Of a stretch of DNA of 62,251 bases, positions 17,449 through 25,786 are shown piece after piece. The stretch comes from Chloroflexota bacterium. Lineage in GTDB: Bacteria > Chloroflexota > UBA11872. Location of the stretch: assembly GCA_022821905.1 (NCBI GenBank), contig JAJECS010000012.1:1-62251 (forward strand). The letters run 5' to 3'. Each line of letters begins with the position of its first letter. Positions within the stretch are counted from its first letter, which is position 1. A model generated the notes under the pieces. The model was given only the letters and a program-made list of their open reading frames with translations, was not told where the DNA came from and ran no database searches. The position numbers were made by a program, and so were the translations under genes.

Positions 17449-17946
17449 ATGGCAACTCACACCTACGACTATGATCGTCAACCTGCGGAACAGGTCGTGG
17501 TCGGCCTGACGACCAAGTCCGACAAGATTCGCGCGCTGTTCCGCGCGGGATACAGCCGGTCCGAGATTGCCCGAAGCCTGGGCATCCGCTACCAGCATGT
17601 CCGCAATGTGCTCGTGCAGTCGGGCTATATGGAAACCCAGCTAAGCCGACCCATGCGGAACGAAGCCGCGACAGCCGGGGACTCGCCGCCCGAGCAAGTG
17701 CGAGCCACGATCGGTCCCGGCGGGCGGGTGGTGATCCCGGCGGCATTCCGCGCGTCCCTCGGCATCAAGGAAGGCGACGCCGTGATCATGCGGTTGGAGG
17801 GCGAGGACCTTCACATCGTCAGCGACGCGACCGAAACCCGTCGAATTCGTGAAATGATCGCCCGTTATGTGCCCGAGGGTGTGAGCCTGGTGGACGAGCT
17901 GATCAAAGAGCGCCGCCGTGAGGCCGCCGCCGAGGAGTCCATGTGA
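17449..17946 (+). CDS. HTH plus AbrB/MazE-type antitoxin
   Basis: The 165-residue protein has two DNA-binding parts. Residues about 24-60 form a helix-turn-helix (RALFRAGYSRSEIARSLG, then VRNVLVQSGY). Residues about 84-125 form a SpoVT/AbrB swapped-hairpin domain (ATIGPGGRVVIPAAFRASLG, then GDAVIMRLEGEDLHIVS). The remaining C-terminus (VPEGVSLVDELIKERRRE) is the type of segment that wraps and inhibits a PIN toxin. The stop overlaps the toxin start by four bases. It would neutralise the toxin and repress its own operon. The extra HTH makes it longer than the usual AbrB antitoxin of about 80 residues. Confidence 0.85.
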   Translation: MATHTYDYDRQPAEQVVVGLTTKSDKIRALFRAGYSRSEIARSLGIRYQHVRNVLVQSGYMETQLSRPMRNEAATAGDSPPEQVRATIGPGGRVVIPAAFRASLGIKEGDAVIMRLEGEDLHIVSDATETRRIREMIARYVPEGVSLVDELIKERRREAAAEESM

Positions 17947-18329
17947 GCCGTGCCGTGCTGGATGCGTCGGCGATGGTGGCGTTCGTGCGCGGTGAACCCG
18001 GTGGAGAGATTGTGGACGGCTATCGCGGCGATGCGCTGGCCTCGGCGGTGAACGTCGCCGAGACCGCCGCCCGGCTCGTCGATCTCGGCCTGTCGCTCAC
18101 CGAAGTCGAACGCTCCATCGCCCACCTGTACTTGGACATCGTGTCTTTCGACGCGGATCAGGCCCTTGCCACCGCAGGCATGCGCCCTGCCACTCGCCAT
18201 CGCGGCCTCTCCGTTGGCGACCGGGCCTGCCTGGAATTGGCCGCGCGCCGTGGGCTGCCGGCGGTGACGGCGGATCGGGCCTGGGCCGAGCTTGACGTTG
18301 ATGCCGACGTGCGGCTGATTCGAGACTGA
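17943..18329 (+). CDS. PIN-domain ribonuclease toxin (VapC-like)
   Basis: The 128-residue PIN-domain protein starts with GTG inside the GTGA overlap with the antitoxin gene. The acidic metal-binding residues of a PIN nuclease are present: Asp in VLDASA near the N-terminus, Glu in NVAETAARLVD, Asp in SVGDRACLELA and Asp in AVTADRAW. VapC-type toxins cut tRNA or rRNA when their antitoxin is degraded. With the upstream gene it forms a complete type II toxin-antitoxin module next to the McrBC-like genes. Confidence 0.9.
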   Translation: MSRAVLDASAMVAFVRGEPGGEIVDGYRGDALASAVNVAETAARLVDLGLSLTEVERSIAHLYLDIVSFDADQALATAGMRPATRHRGLSVGDRACLELAARRGLPAVTADRAWAELDVDADVRLIRD

Positions 18330-18365
18330 CTCGATCGCCGAGTAGAGACGCCGGCCCAGGACCGG

Positions 18366-18477
18366 AGGGCGGGCACAAGGCCCGCCCCTACCCGGAAGGT
18401 CAATTCCGGCGGTGGAGAGCGAACGCCTGATACGCCCGAGACCCCGCCTGGATTCCGGCGTCCGCCGGAATGACGGA
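18366..18477. repeat. Family D and family A palindromes
   Basis: A family D element (GAGGGCGGGCACAAGGCCCG at 18366) and a family A element (GGATTCCGGCGTCCGCCGGA at 18450) lie in the 301-base gap between the PIN toxin and the PhyH gene. Nothing else is recognisable in 18330-18630. Confidence 0.65.
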
Positions 18478-18630
18478 CGGGGGAAGGCGAATCGTCGGAG
18501 TGACTGACGAGGTGCGGAAGGCAAGGCGGCTTGGCCCAAGGGGCTACCCGCCCGCGGCGCGGCCGCTGGCCCGGACTGCGGTTGGGTGCCACGATGGGGC
18601 CGTTCCTCGCGGTGCTGGGGAGTGATGGCT

Positions 18631-19854
18631 ATGACATCCAGCAATCGGGCGCAGCTGATGCGCGATGGGTATCTGGTCAAGCGCGACGTGATCCCGCCGA
18701 GCGAGTTGGCGTCGCTGCGCGTGACCTTTGAGACGTTGCTCGATCGTCAGCGAGCCGTTTGGCGGCGCGAGCGCGGGCCCGACGACCCGCCGGGCGGTCT
18801 CTGGGACTCCGCGATGCAGCCGCGCCTGGGCAACACCGAGACGTTCATCGATGCGGAGACGGCCGAGGCGGTGGAAATCTGGGTTTCCGAGCCGATTCGC
18901 GGTCTGGCCGCGGAGCTGCTGGCCGACGAGCACGCCGGGATCAGCGCGATGCAGATGATGTGCAACCCCACCTTCGACTACGGTCCGGCGCCCTGGCACC
19001 GCGACATTCATCCCATCGACATGGGGCCGATGCAGTCGATGCAGGACAGCCTGGTGGACGACGGGCCGAACTACATGCAGTGGAACATTCCGCTGTACGA
19101 CGACAGCGTGTTCTGGATCGTTCCCGGCAGCCACACGCGGATCAACACCGAGGCCGAAAACCGCAGCTTGCTGGAGGATGCCCGGGTGCCGATACCCGGC
19201 GGCGAGCAGGTCCATTTGCGCGCGGGCGACGTGCTGGTCTACGTCAACTACCTGATCCACTGGGGCAGCCGCTACATGAGCGAGCCCAAGCGCCGCACCC
19301 TGCACGGCGGTCACACGATCTATCCCCACTGGGAAGACCTGGGCTTCACGCGGCATCTCTCGGCAGAGGCGCGCGGGTGGTTCGAGCTGTGGGCCGCGCG
19401 GACGGCGACGCTGCAGGACGACACCGAGCGCGCGCTGCGGGGGGTGTTGGACGGCGACGCGGGGGCCTACGCCGACGCACTGGAAGCGCTGCGACCGGGC
19501 GCGGGAGCGGCCACCAAGCTGCAACTGACGATCTGGCTCTGCAAGGCCGCCATGCACATCCACAACCTCAAACGGCCGGATTACGCGACCCTGCCGCCCG
19601 AGTTTCGCCGCCGCGCGGAATCGAGTCACGGCATCTCGCTCAACTGGGGGCCGCCGTTCGCCGAGCGGTTCGCCAAGTCCGAGGCGGACACGATTTGGCA
19701 GCGATTCGGCGCGGTCGAGGACCATCTGCTGGCGCCCGACGGCGAGGATTACGTGCCCGGCTACCAGTCGGGTCCGATTCCCTACTCCCTGGAGCGGATG
19801 GAGCGGGGTTTCACCGTCGACGAGTTCATCGCGAGCTGGGAGCACGCGGCGTAG
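18631..19854 (+). CDS. Phytanoyl-CoA dioxygenase-family oxygenase
   Basis: Predicted non-haem Fe(II)/2-oxoglutarate-dependent oxygenase of the PhyH family. The iron facial triad is visible as H123 and D125 in WHRDIHP plus H210 in LIHWGSRY; R214 is well placed to bind 2-oxoglutarate. The jelly-roll strands WNIPLYDDSVFWIVPGSH precede the distal histidine as expected. At 407 residues it is longer than simple PhyH enzymes, with an extra helical C-terminus. Of three clustered ATGs, 18631 is preferred because GGGGAG lies eight bases upstream. Such genes are often numerous in SAR202-type Chloroflexota, where they are proposed to attack recalcitrant organic matter. Substrate unknown. Confidence 0.85.
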   Translation: MTSSNRAQLMRDGYLVKRDVIPPSELASLRVTFETLLDRQRAVWRRERGPDDPPGGLWDSAMQPRLGNTETFIDAETAEAVEIWVSEPIRGLAAELLADEHAGISAMQMMCNPTFDYGPAPWHRDIHPIDMGPMQSMQDSLVDDGPNYMQWNIPLYDDSVFWIVPGSHTRINTEAENRSLLEDARVPIPGGEQVHLRAGDVLVYVNYLIHWGSRYMSEPKRRTLHGGHTIYPHWEDLGFTRHLSAEARGWFELWAARTATLQDDTERALRGVLDGDAGAYADALEALRPGAGAATKLQLTIWLCKAAMHIHNLKRPDYATLPPEFRRRAESSHGISLNWGPPFAERFAKSEADTIWQRFGAVEDHLLAPDGEDYVPGYQSGPIPYSLERMERGFTVDEFIASWEHAA

Positions 19855-19956
19855 GGCTGGCCGGTCTCCGTGGTCCCGGTCCTCGCCGATGTCGGTCCCT
19901 GCCAAATCCGGCGGGGGCGGCGCCAAGATTTCCAGGCGCGGTGCTGTCGGTGGAGT

Positions 19957-20036
19957 GGATTCCCGCCTCCGCGGGAATGACGGCGGGAGGCTGCGCGCGG
20001 GCAACCCTTCGGGCGGCCAGAGGGGCCATCCCTACA
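19957..20036. repeat. Family A palindrome and degenerate family D element
   Basis: GGATTCCCGCCTCCGCGGGA followed by ATGACGG (19957-19983), then a degraded GGGCGGCCAGAGGGGCCATC element ending near 20036, just upstream of the tRNA gene. Confidence 0.65.
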
Positions 20037-20075
20037 CGGAACCGAAGCGCTGGCCGTACTCTGCAAGTTGCCCTT

Positions 20076-20156
<81 letters not shown>

Positions 20157-20166
20157 CCGCGGCCGC

Positions 20167-20904
20167 TCAGGCGGGGTCGCCGCCGAACTCGCGATTGACG
20201 CGCTCATATTCGTCGGGGCTGCCGATGTCGAACCAGCGCCCGTGGAACACGTGGCCGATCACGGTGCGGCGGGTGTGGAGCCACTCGATGACCGACCCGA
20301 ATTGGTCGGGACTGCCGCCGTCGTCCAGGTAGGCGTCGAAGTCGACCAGGTTTGCGCGCGGGAAGCCGTAGATGCCGGTTCCGGCCAGGGTCGAACGGGG
20401 CGCCGACGGCTTTTCGACGAACGAGACGATCCGATCATCGGCGTCCAGCTCGACAATGCCGTAGCGCGACGCCAAGTCGAGCGACTCGACGTCGTACAGC
20501 CCCACCACGATGTTGCTGACGGCTCGGGCCGCCAGCGGCCGCAGGTCGAAGTCGAACACGTTGTCGCCGAGCACGATGATGAGATCGTCGTCAGGGTGCG
20601 CGGTGTCCAGGAAAAACTTAATGTCGCCGATGGAGCCCAGCTTGGTCGCTTCGCTGGTGGTCTGATCGTTGTGCAGCGTCAGGCGCGGGGCCAGCGCGTG
20701 CGCCGCGGCCCAGTCGACGAACTGGGGAAAGAAGACGTCGTGAGTGATGACGTGGATCTGCCGCATATCGTCGATGGCGGCCAGACGCTCGACCGCGAAA
20801 TCCAAGCTACAGCGCCCACCGATGGGCAGCAGGTGCTTGGGCGTGGCGCGGGCGAGATCACCCATGCGCGTGGCCCAGCCGGCCGCGAGGATCAACGCTT
20901 GCAT
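20167..20904 (-). CDS. Sugar-phosphate nucleotidyltransferase
   Basis: The 245-residue protein belongs to the glucose-1-phosphate nucleotidyltransferase (RfbA/RmlA-like) family, which makes NDP-sugars. The N-terminal signature LILAAGWATRMGDLARATPK contains the G-x-x-T-R-x and PK residues that bind nucleotide. IIVLGDNVFDFDL supplies the metal-binding Asp, and VSFVEKP plus GTGIYGF are typical. The start at 20904 puts the LILAAG motif at residue 4, as usual. A longer upstream reading would overlap the divergent LysM gene. The nucleotide and sugar cannot be assigned from sequence alone. Confidence 0.88.
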   Translation of the reverse strand: MQALILAAGWATRMGDLARATPKHLLPIGGRCSLDFAVERLAAIDDMRQIHVITHDVFFPQFVDWAAAHALAPRLTLHNDQTTSEATKLGSIGDIKFFLDTAHPDDDLIIVLGDNVFDFDLRPLAARAVSNIVVGLYDVESLDLASRYGIVELDADDRIVSFVEKPSAPRSTLAGTGIYGFPRANLVDFDAYLDDGGSPDQFGSVIEWLHTRRTVIGHVFHGRWFDIGSPDEYERVNREFGGDPA

Positions 20905-21041
20905 GCCGCCGATGATAGCGCCGGCCGAAGGCGCGGACGCGTGCGCCGCTATACTCGGCGACACCGCGAGCGAGACTCCGCGCCGACACCCCGCTGCGGA
21001 TCGGCAATGGGGGTGAGCCGCCAGCCGGGAGAGTGGCGCGC

Positions 21042-21626
21042 GTGACCGATGCACGCCGTGAATTGATCTTCGGAGCGCTTGGCCTCGCCATTCTCGCTGT
21101 CGTCGCGGTCGTCCTGGTGACGCAAGCTTCCGGCAGCTTCCCGGGTTCCGGCGACGAGTCCCCGTCCGACGCGGCTTCCCCCGGCGTCACGGTGCCGCCG
21201 CTGCCGTCGCCGACGCCCACGCCCACCCCTGCCCCAACTCCCACGCCGACGCCGCTGCCCCAGACCTACACCGTGCAGAGCGGCGACACGCTGGCGCTGA
21301 TCGCCGAGCGTTTCAACGTCACCATCGGTGACCTTGCCGCCAAAAACGGCATTCTGGATCCCAACAACATCTTCGCGGGGCAGAAACTCGAGCTTCCCCA
21401 GCCGGACGAGCGGGTGACGCCAGCGGCGCCAACGGGGTCCGAGGACGACGTCTACGTCGTGAAGGCCGGCGACACCCTGTTTGCCATCGCGCAGGAGTTG
21501 GGGGTGACGGTGGAAGACCTGGCCGATATCAATGAGATTGCCGATCCGTCGCAGCTCTTCGTCGGCCGACCGCTCAGGATTCCCGAGCGCCAGATCACGC
21601 CCCCCACGGCACGCCCATCGCCCTAG
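21042..21626 (+). CDS. Membrane-anchored protein with two LysM domains
   Basis: The 194-residue protein starts with a short cytoplasmic stretch and one membrane helix (LIFGALGLAILAVVAVVLVT). A Pro/Thr-rich linker (PTPTPTPAPTPTPTPLP) follows, then two LysM repeats: TYTVQSGDTLALIAERFNVT and VYVVKAGDTLFAIAQELGVT, each ending in a KL(E)LP or LRIP motif. LysM modules bind N-acetylglucosamine-containing polymers such as peptidoglycan. No catalytic domain is present, so a cell-envelope binding role is likely. GTG at 21042 is preferred over GTG at 21033 because GGGAGAG lies eight bases before it. Confidence 0.87.
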   Translation: MTDARRELIFGALGLAILAVVAVVLVTQASGSFPGSGDESPSDAASPGVTVPPLPSPTPTPTPAPTPTPTPLPQTYTVQSGDTLALIAERFNVTIGDLAAKNGILDPNNIFAGQKLELPQPDERVTPAAPTGSEDDVYVVKAGDTLFAIAQELGVTVEDLADINEIADPSQLFVGRPLRIPERQITPPTARPSP

Positions 21627-21800
21627 TCAGGACGGCGGCGACGACGGTTGGGGCTCAGCGTGGACGTCCGCATGGCACGCGGGGCACAACCCGGGGCTGA
21701 TGCAGCCCACCCGGTAGCGGGCTTGTTCGAAATGTGGGAGCGGCCTCCCGTTCCAGCGCTAGCGGACGCTCTGGCTTCGTCGGTTGGCAATTTGGGGGTG

Positions 21801-21850
21801 GATTCCCGCCCCGTATCGAGTACGGGGCAGGCTCTTCGCGGGAATGACGG
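21801..21850. repeat. Composite repeat: family A split by another palindrome
   Basis: The left arm GATTCCCGCC and the right arm TTCGCGGGAATGACGG of a family A element are separated by a CCGTATCGAGTACGGGGCAG palindrome. That insert also occurs at about 56790 inside a family C repeat, so one repeat appears to have inserted into another. Confidence 0.7.
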
Positions 21851-21901
21851 ATTCGGAGTAACCCACGACCGGCCACCCGTAGAGGTTGAAGCACCAATCT
21901 C

Positions 21902-21907
21902 TATAAT
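21902..21907 (+). promoter_or_regulatory. Possible -10 element before the MetV-like gene
   Basis: A perfect TATAAT lies 31 bases upstream of the ATG at 21939, placing a start site about 25 bases before the gene. No convincing -35 is seen: TTGAAG at 21886 is too close. Confidence 0.4.
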
Positions 21908-21938
21908 TGGGCGTTGCCCGAATCCCGCCGGCGAAACC

Positions 21939-22340
21939 ATGTCAATCACGTCAACGGTCATCAAGCGCGCCGTCCGCCAGGCTCCGATGGAGGCGCTGAC
22001 GCTCGTCGAGCGTGCGGTCAAGCGGCCGCTGTTTGGCTGCCAGATGTGCGGGCACTGCATCCTGCAGGACACGGCGTTCATCTGTCCGATGGCTTGCCCG
22101 AAGGGACTGCGCGACGGGCCATGCGGCGGGACCGACATGCATGGCATGTGCGAGACCGATCCGTCGATGCCCTGTGTGTGGCTGCGGATCTATGAACGCG
22201 CGGAGCGCCTGGGGCGCGTCGACCGGCTGATGAAGCTGCAAGACGACCTGGACTGGCGCGGCCAGGGCACGTCGTCGTGGGTCAGCCTGGTGAAGCGGGC
22301 TGCGGATCGCATGCATCCGGAGGCGCGCGAGAAGTCCTAG
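21939..22340 (+). CDS. MetV-like / MTHFR C-terminal-domain cysteine-rich protein
   Basis: The 133-residue protein corresponds to the methylene-tetrahydrofolate reductase C-terminal (MetV-type) domain. It is cysteine-rich: GCQMCGHC, then CPMACPKGLRDGPCGG, then MCETDPSMPC. The CPKGxRxGPCGG block is the family hallmark, and the cysteines probably hold Fe-S or zinc. In acetogens MetV partners MetF in methylene-tetrahydrofolate reduction. No metF is adjacent here, so the partner must be encoded elsewhere if this works the same way. The ATG at 21939 is chosen; upstream in-frame sequence is intergenic repeat. Confidence 0.85.
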   Translation: MSITSTVIKRAVRQAPMEALTLVERAVKRPLFGCQMCGHCILQDTAFICPMACPKGLRDGPCGGTDMHGMCETDPSMPCVWLRIYERAERLGRVDRLMKLQDDLDWRGQGTSSWVSLVKRAADRMHPEAREKS

Positions 22341-22361
22341 CGAGCGAGCCGCGGGTCGGGG

Positions 22362-23000
22362 TCACGTGCGGCGGAAGATGCGCCGCCGGAGTCGGAAGAG
22401 CCCGATGGCCAGGAGCACCGCCCCGGCCACGACCGCGAGGATGATCCCGATGCTCACGTTTTCCTCGATGGCTTCGACCAGAAGCTCGTACTCATCGCCG
22501 AGCGCCCATCCGAGGCCCACGAATATCGAGGCCCAGATAGTGGCCGAGATGGCAACTGACGGCACGAACAGCCGGAAATCAACGCGCGACACGCCGCAGA
22601 CCAGCGTCAAGATGACGCGAAAACCCGGGACCAGGCGCAGCAAGATCACCGCCCAGAACTGGTAGCGGCGGAGCCAAACCTCGATGCGCTCCTGGCGTTC
22701 GTGGCTGAGGCGAAAAATGCCCCGCAGCCGGTTGATCAATCGAGTGCCGAAGTACCGACCCAGCCAATATTGAATGGACGCCCCGAGGGTGGCCGATCCG
22801 ACGGTGACCAGCAGTACCAGCAGGGGGTTCGCCTCGCCGCGGGACACCTGATAGCCCATGAGCACCAGCAGGGTGTCGGCAGGCACCGGGAAGGGGATGC
22901 CAACCTCTTCGATGCCCACATACAGGGCCAGGCCCAGGTACTGGCTGACTCCCAGGAAGGCCGAAAGGGCCTCACGGAAGGCATCGAACCCTTCAGCCAT
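22362..23000 (-). CDS. DedA-family membrane protein
   Basis: The 212-residue protein belongs to the DedA/VTT (SNARE-associated) family, implicated in envelope homeostasis and lipid flipping. Characteristic segments are IPFPVPADTLLVLMGY with its membrane-embedded prolines, TVGSATLGASIQYWLGRYFG, and the re-entrant-loop motif LLRLVPGFRVILTLVCGVSR, where the R-x-x-P-x-x-R pattern is conserved. Four to five membrane segments are apparent. It is convergent with the MetV-like gene, 21 bases away. Confidence 0.88.
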   Translation of the reverse strand: MAEGFDAFREALSAFLGVSQYLGLALYVGIEEVGIPFPVPADTLLVLMGYQVSRGEANPLLVLLVTVGSATLGASIQYWLGRYFGTRLINRLRGIFRLSHERQERIEVWLRRYQFWAVILLRLVPGFRVILTLVCGVSRVDFRLFVPSVAISATIWASIFVGLGWALGDEYELLVEAIEENVSIGIILAVVAGAVLLAIGLFRLRRRIFRRT

Positions 23001-23261
23001 TCAAGGCCCCGACCCGGCGAACGGACATCTCGACCTGCATGCGCACGCCTAGCGCCGACTGACACCGGGTGCCGAGGCCCGGGCGGCGCCAACCGGCCGA
23101 GCCGCGATTCGACTCGAAGTGTCACGGGCAACGCCCCGCTCACTCGCATTACGCCACACCACAGTCGATCTCCTGCCGTTGCGCGCGTGCACGTCGTCCG
23201 GGACGCACGCTGTTGGGGTGAGGCCGCTCAGTCTACGCGCGGCCGCCGCGACGGGGACATT

Positions 23262-24014
23262 CTAGGCGGCAGGTCCGGCGGCTCCATACCTCCCGAGGGC
23301 AAACCGCAGCCGAATGCGAACCAAATCCCGCAAGACGCCGAAAGCGACCAGCGAGGGCCGCAGGCGCGATCCGGGATGATCGCGCCAGGCGACGGGAATC
23401 TGCGCCACGCGGTATCCGCGATGCACAGCGAGCCGCAGCATCTCGACATCGAACACCCAGCGCTCGATCACCGTGCCACCGAACAGGTCCCTGGCCGCTT
23501 CCCGACGACAGAACTTGAATCCACACTGGCTATCGGGGAATCCGCGCAGCCCGGCGATTGTCGGCGTGATCGCACGGAACATCCGGGCGCCGACCCGGCG
23601 GGCCGTGGACTGGGCGCGGAGGGTGCGACTGCGAGACATCGCGCGCGAACCGATGACGACGTCGTACCCGCGGTCGAAGGCTTCCAGCACCCGGGGCAGC
23701 TCGTCGAGCGGGGTTGAAAGGTCCGCGTCCACGAATCCGATCACGTCCGCATCCGCGGCCAGCATCCCCGCGCGGACGGCCGCACCCTTGCCCCGTTGTC
23801 CCGTGAGGGTGATGACATCGACGGGGCGGTCCGACACCACGTAACTCAACGCGACGTCGGCCGTGGCGTCGGTGCTGCCGTCATCCACCACGATGACGTT
23901 GGCGTCGATGTCAGTCTGTGCGAGGAAGACCGACAGCGCGTCGAGGGAGGCGCCCAGGCGTCGCGCCTCGTTGTACGCCGGAATGACGAGGGTCAGCTTG
24001 GGCATCATCGCCAC
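23262..24014 (-). CDS. Family 2 glycosyltransferase, polyprenyl-phosphate type
   Basis: The 250-residue GT2 enzyme starts LTLVIPAYNEARRLGASLDA. It has VVDDGSTD for nucleotide-sugar binding, GKGAAVRAGM, and FVDADLSTP with the DxD metal-binding motif. The pattern, including SQCGFKFCRREAARDLF and RWVFDVEMLRLA, resembles dolichyl-phosphate beta-glucosyltransferases (ALG5/DPM1-like). It would transfer a sugar to a lipid phosphate carrier at the cytoplasmic membrane face. No C-terminal membrane helices are evident. The 260 bases between it and dedA hold nothing I recognise. Confidence 0.87.
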   Translation of the reverse strand: MAMMPKLTLVIPAYNEARRLGASLDALSVFLAQTDIDANVIVVDDGSTDATADVALSYVVSDRPVDVITLTGQRGKGAAVRAGMLAADADVIGFVDADLSTPLDELPRVLEAFDRGYDVVIGSRAMSRSRTLRAQSTARRVGARMFRAITPTIAGLRGFPDSQCGFKFCRREAARDLFGGTVIERWVFDVEMLRLAVHRGYRVAQIPVAWRDHPGSRLRPSLVAFGVLRDLVRIRLRFALGRYGAAGPAA

Positions 24015-24103
24015 GCCGTGCCCGAGGCCCCCTGGCTAGCAGCGGCCAGCAAGGCGACAGGTGTGGACATCGAGCACTGCCTCAAGGCTCCGCGCGACCG
24101 CGA

Positions 24104-25786
24104 TCACTGTATCGAGCCGAACAACCGTTCCTCGGGCGTGCGCGCGGACTCTGGGTCAGCCGCCTCAAGCGAGCGATCGACGGGCGGCAATTGTGACCGC
24201 GCCCGCCGCCATGCGTCCACAACATCCGGCGACTCGCCGCCGTGGGGCGTAAGCCGCGGACGCACCCGGCATAGCACCGTCGTGTTGATCGCCGCCCCCG
24301 CCACGATCGCCTGTCCCTTGCTGAGCGCCGGAAGTTCGGCGAGCAGCTCGCGCCCGGCGCTCTCAACCGCGCCGGCGATGGCCTGCTGATCGACAGGATT
24401 CACCACGCGCAGGATGCACTGGGTCATGCATTGGCTCAGCACGTCCTGATCGAGCTTGCCGGGACGCTGGGAGATCAATCCCACGGCAAACCCAAACTTT
24501 CGACCCTCGGCCAAGATCTGCTTGAGCAGGTTGGTGGTGGGCACTTCCTCGCCGGCCGGCGCGAAGTGGTGGGCCTCCTCGATGAGGGTGAACACCGGCG
24601 CCGGGAGATACTGCTCGTGGTCCGAGCCGATGCGCTGCTTGGCGGTTCCCACGCGACCGTCGAACGAGCGGCGCAGCAGCGTGGCGGCGATGATCTGCTG
24701 CTCCTCTCTGGGCACTTCGTTGAGTTGCACGACGGTGCACTGCCCGGGCCGGATCAGCTCCTGCAGCGACGTGTGCTCGTAGTCATCGAAGATGCCGTCC
24801 TGGCGGCCGAGGGTCGCGTTCAAACGCCACATCAACGCGCGCTTGACGAGCGCGTAGTCGGCGCCCTCGTCGTCGGCGTTGCGCGCGCCGCTCAGCTCGA
24901 CGTCGTTGACGGCTTCCGTGAGTTGCCGGTATGTCCAGCGGCGGTCGCGGCCGACGCCGACCGCGCGCAGCGCGAGCCTGAGGACCTCGCGTTGCGGTCC
25001 GGACAGGCCGTGGGTCGTCCCGAGAAGCTGATAGATGTCGCTTGGGTGCAGGAGGTCGCGGCGGATCTTGATCTGCTCCGGGCGCACGACCAGCGTCCGC
25101 GCGCGATAGCCCTCACCGCGGAAGCCGGGGTGATTGGCGATCTCCTCGAGCGTGCCGTACTCCCCGTGCGGGTCGACGATCACCACCGCCGCGCCAACCG
25201 ACGGTTGCATCAGCTCTTCGACGATCACGCCGGCGAGGTAGCTCTTGCCGGCGCCGGTGCCCGCGATGATGGCCAGGTGCGTGCTGGCGAACTCATTGAC
25301 GTCGAGCGTGACGGGCACGCGATCCCTGGGGCGCGTGAGCAGACTGCCGATGTGCGCCGCGCCGGGCAGGCCGTGTGAAATCCGGGAAAGGGCGTGCGCC
25401 AAGACGTCGTCCGGGACCAGATAGACGGGCCGCCCGGCGCGTGGCGCCACCCGCGGATTCACGAAGCCCAGCGCGTCGTCGAAGTAGCCCAGGACGGCCA
25501 CGTCGAACTCGTAGAGCTCCGGCGTGGCGTGATCGAAGCCGATGAGCTCGGCCACCCGGCTCGGCGGCACCTGCGGGTCGGCCATGAAGGCGTCGGGATA
25601 GAGCTTGAGCGGGCGGCGCGCGTCGATGCGTCCGAGCACGGAGCGCAGCTCCCCATCGACCCGAGCGTCGTACGCCACAAACTCACCGATCTTGAGCTGG
25701 TCGTCGGCGTCCGGGGCGACCAGCGTGTAGGCATGCGGGGACTCACCCGGACCCTTGGTGGTGCCGACGGGCACGGCGCTGCTCAT
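24104..25786 (-). CDS. herA: HerA DNA-translocase ATPase
   Basis: The 560-residue protein is a HerA-type hexameric ATPase of the FtsK/HerA superfamily, which in archaea works with NurA and Mre11-Rad50 to resect DNA ends. The N-terminal ~130 residues look like a HAS-barrel (VLGRIDARRPLKLYP, PELYEFDVAVLGYFDD). Walker A is GTGAGKS at 176-182, VVIVDPHGEYG follows, Walker B is TLIEEAH at 400-406, and ISQRPGKLDQDVLSQC contains a likely sensor or arginine-finger region. It is the last gene of the operon and overlaps the preceding gene by ATGA. Confidence 0.93.
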   Translation of the reverse strand: MSSAVPVGTTKGPGESPHAYTLVAPDADDQLKIGEFVAYDARVDGELRSVLGRIDARRPLKLYPDAFMADPQVPPSRVAELIGFDHATPELYEFDVAVLGYFDDALGFVNPRVAPRAGRPVYLVPDDVLAHALSRISHGLPGAAHIGSLLTRPRDRVPVTLDVNEFASTHLAIIAGTGAGKSYLAGVIVEELMQPSVGAAVVIVDPHGEYGTLEEIANHPGFRGEGYRARTLVVRPEQIKIRRDLLHPSDIYQLLGTTHGLSGPQREVLRLALRAVGVGRDRRWTYRQLTEAVNDVELSGARNADDEGADYALVKRALMWRLNATLGRQDGIFDDYEHTSLQELIRPGQCTVVQLNEVPREEQQIIAATLLRRSFDGRVGTAKQRIGSDHEQYLPAPVFTLIEEAHHFAPAGEEVPTTNLLKQILAEGRKFGFAVGLISQRPGKLDQDVLSQCMTQCILRVVNPVDQQAIAGAVESAGRELLAELPALSKGQAIVAGAAINTTVLCRVRPRLTPHGGESPDVVDAWRRARSQLPPVDRSLEAADPESARTPEERLFGSIQ

